Of a DNA stretch of 21,526 nucleotides, positions 18,335 through 21,526 are shown piece after piece; positions within the stretch are counted from its first letter, which is position 1; each line of letters begins with the position of its first letter. The DNA comes from Deltaproteobacteria bacterium (GTDB taxonomy: Bacteria; Myxococcota; Myxococcia; Myxococcales; 40CM-4-68-19): assembly GCA_005879095.1 (NCBI GenBank), contig VBLM01000353.1, positions 1-21,526 of the forward strand, read 5' to 3'. Both the position numbers and the translations under genes were made by a program. The notes under the pieces were generated by a model. The model did no database searches. It saw only the letters and a list, made by a program, of their open reading frames with translations, and was not told the DNA's origin.

Positions 18335-20468
18335 ATGCGCTTTGTTCGATTTTGCGCGTGCGCGGCGGTGGTCACCGTCGCGTGCGGCGGGCGCCGCGAT
18401 GCTCCGGTCATTTCTCTCACCATTGCTCCGGCCACGGCGACCGTCGATGCCGGGGGATCGCAACGGTTCATCGCCCGAGTGACAGGCGCCGATCTGCCGG
18501 TCGCCTGGTCGCTCGCCGAGGGAGCTGGCGCGGGAAGCATCGCCGCCGACGGCACGTACACTGCTCCGCTCACGGCGGGCGCGTACCACTTGATCGCGCG
18601 CGCGGGTGACCTGAGCGCATCTGCCGTGGTCACGGTAGGGGCCGTCTCGATCTCGATTGCTCCGGCCTCGGCGAACGTCACTTCCGGCGGATCGTTGCAA
18701 TTGCAAGCGTCCGTCACCGGGGCCGCTGACGCCGGCGTGCTCTGGTCGATGCGCGAAAGCGGAGCGGGCACCGTCGATTCGAGCGGCCGCTACACTGCGT
18801 CGCAGGCGCCCGGCGTCTACCATGTGATCGCGACCAGCCGCGCCGATCCATCGCGCTCGGCAGCCGCAGCGATCACCGTCCTCCCGCAGCCTCCGACAGC
18901 GGTGAACATCTTTCCGCCCATCGCCGCACTCGAGCCCGGACAATCCGTGCGCTTCACCGCTGCGGTCGCGGGCAGCCAGGACGCGGCGGTGTCATGGTCG
19001 GCGGACGGTGGAACGATCGATGCGAACGGCCTCTACGTCGCTCCCCAGACTCCGGGTCGCTACACTATCGTCGCCGTCAGCCACGCCGACGCGAGCAAGC
19101 GCGCCACCGCGGAGGTCGACGTCGGCGCCGGCATCGCCGTCGCCATCTCGCCGGCGGCCGTGCAGATCGAAGAGGGCGTGCAGCAACGGTTCATCGCCGC
19201 CGCCAACGGCTCCGACACGCGCGTCACCTGGTCGTTGGCCGAAGCCGCTGGCGGAACCGTCGATGCCAACGGCCTCTACACTGCGCCGCGCGGGCCCGGC
19301 ACCTTTCACGTCGTCGCCACCAGCGTCGCCGATCCGTCGCACAGCATCGCCGCCGCCGTCACGGTGATCGTGCCCGCCGTCTCGGTGACGCTCACGCCGG
19401 CCGCGATCACCATCAGACCCGGCGCTAACCTGCATTTCACTGCGGCTGCCGTGGGAGCGGCGGACACGCGCCTGCAGTGGGCGAGCGATTGCTGCGCGAG
19501 CATCGCGCAGGACGGCAGTTTCACCGCGCCCGCCGCGCCAGGCACTTACCATCTGATCGCGCGCAGCGGCCATCGATCCCGCGGCCGTCACGCTGGCGGC
19601 CGGCGATCACATCGCCTTCACCGCGTCCCGTCCCGCCACCACCTGGTCGGTCCAGGAAGGCGCGCAGGGCGGCAGCATTTCGAGCGGCGTGTACCAGGCC
19701 CCGTACGGTCACGGCGGCACCTTCCATGTCATCGCCACCGGTGAGGGCTGGACCGCGACGGTGGAGGTGACCGTGCTCCCCGCCGACCTCGCCGATGGAG
19801 GCGGTCCGGTGGTGGCGCGGACTCGAACGTTCGCGATCTTCTGGGGCGATCCCGGCGCCTGGGCGGCGGACGTCCGCCCCACGCAGGAGGCCGTCCTGCG
19901 CGGGCTCGACGGCAGCGATCACCTGCGCATCGCCGAGCAATATCTGCGCGGAGCGGCCGCAGGCACCAGCTTCGGCGGCAGTTTCAGCGATCCGTCCGCG
20001 CCGCCGGCCTCGCCCGACAAGGCCGACCATCAGACCGTCGGCGCAGCCGCCTGCGCGGCGCTGCAGGCCGGCGGGATCGTACCCGCCGCAGGCGACGTCG
20101 CCATCGTCTACAGCGCGGCGTCGTTCTCTCCCGCGCCTTCCTGGTGCGCCTGGCACTCGTTTTTCGTCTGCGGAAACGCGACGCTCTTGATCGCCTTCAT
20201 TCCCAACGTCAAGGGTTCTTACGGCTGTCTCAAGCTCGGAGCCAGCATCGGGTGCAACACGCTTTCCGACGAGTCCAACGCGGCCGCGTCGTTCGCCGTG
20301 CACGAACTGTTCGAAGCGATGACCGACCCGCTGCTCAGCGCCTGGACGGATGCCGCCGGCGAGGAGATCGGCGACAAGTGCGAAGAGCCGCGCTGCATCG
20401 CGCTCTCCACCGGCGCGTTCCAGCTGCAGGCGGAATACTCGAACGCGATCCACGCCTGCGCTCCTTGA
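18335..20468 (+). pseudogene. Lipoprotein of bacterial Ig-like repeats with C-terminal HExxE domain, frame-broken
   Basis: The N-terminus is a lipoprotein-type signal (basic start, short hydrophobic core, VACGG with Cys17). About six Big-type Ig-like repeats of roughly 80 residues follow, each with an xIxPAxxxxxxG strand, a W in the middle, a G-x-Y-x-A-P turn and a (T/V)YHVIA strand. In repeat five, after GTYHLIARSG (near 19565), the frame changes. Repeat six (IDPAAVTLAAGDHIAFTA) and the rest run in another frame from 19572 to 20468, with the junction between repeats five and six missing about twenty codons. The last 200 residues contain FAIFWGDPGAW, FAVHELFEAMTDP and EEIGDKCEE, resembling bacterial EXORDIUM/PHI-1-like or metallopeptidase-associated domains. 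A surface-displayed adhesin or enzyme is likely; the domain names are tentative. Confidence 0.7.
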
Positions 20469-20501
20469 GCAAGCCGCGGCTCCGTGCGATGGATGGCGCC
20501 G

Positions 20502-21308
20502 ATGGGCGGCTACGGCGCGCGCGAGGTAGCGAAGATGCTCGGCCTCTCGTTGGGGCAGGTGCGCGCGTTCGTGCGCGCGGGCTTTCTCGATCCCGAGCGT
20601 GGACCCCGCCGCGAGCTGCGCTTCTCCTTCCAGGATCTGGTCCTGCTGCGCACGGCGCAGGGACTCGTCTCCGCGCGCATCGCGCCGCGCCGGGTGCGCA
20701 GCGCGCTGCGCAAGCTCAAGCAGCAATTGCCCGAAGGCCGGCCGCTGCGCGGCGTGCACATCCGCGCCGAGGGCGATCGCATCGTGGTGGGCGACGGGCG
20801 CGCGCAATGGAGCCCCGAATCGGGACAGGTGCTCTTCGACTTCGGCGCGCGCGAGCTGGCGCGAAAAGTCGCCCCGCTGCATGTCCACGCGCGCGGCGGC
20901 GACGCGATCGACTGGTACGAACGCGCCTGCGATCTGGAAGAGTCTGCGCCCGACGACGCGCGCGACGCGTACCGCCGCGCGCTGGAGCTCGATCCCGATC
21001 TGGCGGATGCTTGGGTGAACCTCGGCCGGCTGCTGCACGAAGCCGGCGATCCGCGCGCCGCCGTCGAGCATTATCGACGCGCGATCGAGCTCAAGCCCGA
21101 GAGCGTGATCGCGCTCTTCAACCTCGGCGTCGCGTTGACCGATCTGCGGATGCCGGACGAGGCCATCCTCGCCTATCGAACGGCGCTGGCCGCCGATCCG
21201 CACTGCGCCGACGCGCACTACAACCTGGCGCATCTCTACGAGCGGCGCGGCGATCCGGCGGCGGCGCTGCGTCACCTGCGGACGTACCGCAAGCTGGTGC
21301 AGGCGTGA
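20502..21308 (+). CDS. MerR-type HTH fused to TPR repeats
   Basis: A 268-residue cytoplasmic protein. Residues 3-75 resemble a MerR-type winged helix: YGAREVAKMLGLSLGQVRAF, a wing with FLDPERGPRRELRFSFQDL, and a helix RIAPRRVRSALRKL. Residues 76-130 are a linker with beta character (GVHIRAEGDRIVVGDG). Residues 134-268 hold about four TPR motifs (RDAYRRALELDPDLADAW, AVEHYRRAIELKPES, AILAYRTALAADPHCADA, ALRHLRTYRKL). The usual MerR dimerisation coiled coil and effector pocket are absent, so TPR-mediated protein binding may replace ligand sensing (inference). The start is uncertain: GTG 20484, ATG 20493 and ATG 20502 are all in frame, and only the last has a weak GGAT upstream. The stop overlaps the next gene by GTGA. 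Confidence 0.85.
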   Translation: MGGYGAREVAKMLGLSLGQVRAFVRAGFLDPERGPRRELRFSFQDLVLLRTAQGLVSARIAPRRVRSALRKLKQQLPEGRPLRGVHIRAEGDRIVVGDGRAQWSPESGQVLFDFGARELARKVAPLHVHARGGDAIDWYERACDLEESAPDDARDAYRRALELDPDLADAWVNLGRLLHEAGDPRAAVEHYRRAIELKPESVIALFNLGVALTDLRMPDEAILAYRTALAADPHCADAHYNLAHLYERRGDPAAALRHLRTYRKLVQA

Positions 21309-21526
21309 TCCACGTCGGCACCAGCGGTTACAACTACGAAGCCTGGCGGGGCAGCTTCTATCCCGAGGATCTGTCGTCGAAGAAGATGCTCGGGTACTAC
21401 GCCGAGCGCTTTTCCACCGTCGAGATCAACTATTCGTTCTACCGGAAGCCGACGCCGAAGATCCTGCAGGGCTGGTCCGCGCAGGTTCCACCGCGCTTCC
21501 GTTTCGCGCTCAAAGCGTGGCAGCGG
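21305..21526 (+). CDS. DUF72 (YecE-like) protein, 5' part
   Basis: The first 74 residues are visible before the right edge. VIHVGTSGYNYEAWRGSFYP at the start, KKMLGYYAERFSTVEINYSFYRKP and PPRFRFALKAWQR are the conserved opening of the DUF72 TIM-barrel family, whose biochemical role is not established. The start is GTG 21305, overlapping the stop of the HTH/TPR gene by four bases, so the two are probably co-transcribed. The fragment shows no frame break. Confidence 0.92.
   Translation, partial: MIHVGTSGYNYEAWRGSFYPEDLSSKKMLGYYAERFSTVEINYSFYRKPTPKILQGWSAQVPPRFRFALKAWQR

Noticed and set aside
18335..19565. Ig-like repeats as a DNA-level tandem repeat array
   Set aside because: The repeats are similar at protein level but their DNA has diverged, so it is an old domain array and not a recent nucleotide repeat.
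19521..21275. A minus-strand open frame of about 580 codons opposite the lipoprotein and HTH/TPR genes
   Set aside because: It spans two unrelated plus-strand genes with recognisable repeats and shows only antisense-type composition.

Overview
This is a dense, strongly GC-rich bacterial chromosomal segment: almost every base is coding, G/C dominates third codon positions, and most adjacent genes overlap or lie a few bases apart. The content (leucyl/phenylalanyl-tRNA transferase, hybrid MaeB malic enzyme, Ku/LigD end joining, a lipoprotein of bacterial Ig-like repeats, a MerR-HTH/TPR fusion) suggests a soil-type bacterium such as a Myxococcota or related deltaproteobacterial/acidobacterial lineage. 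That placement is an inference from gene style, not from a marker gene. There are no rRNA, tRNA, CRISPR or insertion-sequence signals and no gene-free stretch above 300 bases.

Left block (1-6314): a minus-strand run aat -> compact Hsp70 -> exported cupin-like protein (cut by the left edge); a plus-strand threonine synthase divergent from aat; then a second minus-strand operon, MBL-fold protein -> family I pyrophosphatase -> DctA-like dicarboxylate symporter, linked by 4-base stop/start overlaps. Central block (6351-9101): an uncharacterised protein built of two copies of one domain, followed nine bases later by the malic enzyme/phosphotransacetylase hybrid MaeB. Symporter, pyrophosphatase and MaeB sit close together and could serve C4-acid/pyruvate metabolism, but they are in different transcription units.

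Block 9095-13635 is the most unusual. A membrane SGNH hydrolase is transcribed divergently from a tightly overlapped plus-strand set: a membrane-anchored diiron ferritin-like protein, a NodU/CmcH-type O-carbamoyltransferase, a DUF5989-like one-helix membrane protein, and a class I methyltransferase that is broken by an internal deletion. It looks like a small-molecule or surface-glycan decorating module whose substrate is unknown. A HAD phosphatase follows.

Right block (14253-21526): an alpha/beta hydrolase and LigD on the minus strand, Ku divergent from LigD, then an Ig-repeat lipoprotein, a MerR-HTH/TPR protein and the start of a DUF72 protein. LigD is interrupted by a perfect 35-base tandem duplication, and removing one copy restores a full-length reading frame. 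The lipoprotein, like the methyltransferase, carries a frame-breaking deletion of roughly twenty codons. Three frame-breaking indels within about 6.5 kb need to be separated into real gene decay and assembly error. All three tail-to-tail gene pairs overlap, so no intrinsic terminators are visible.
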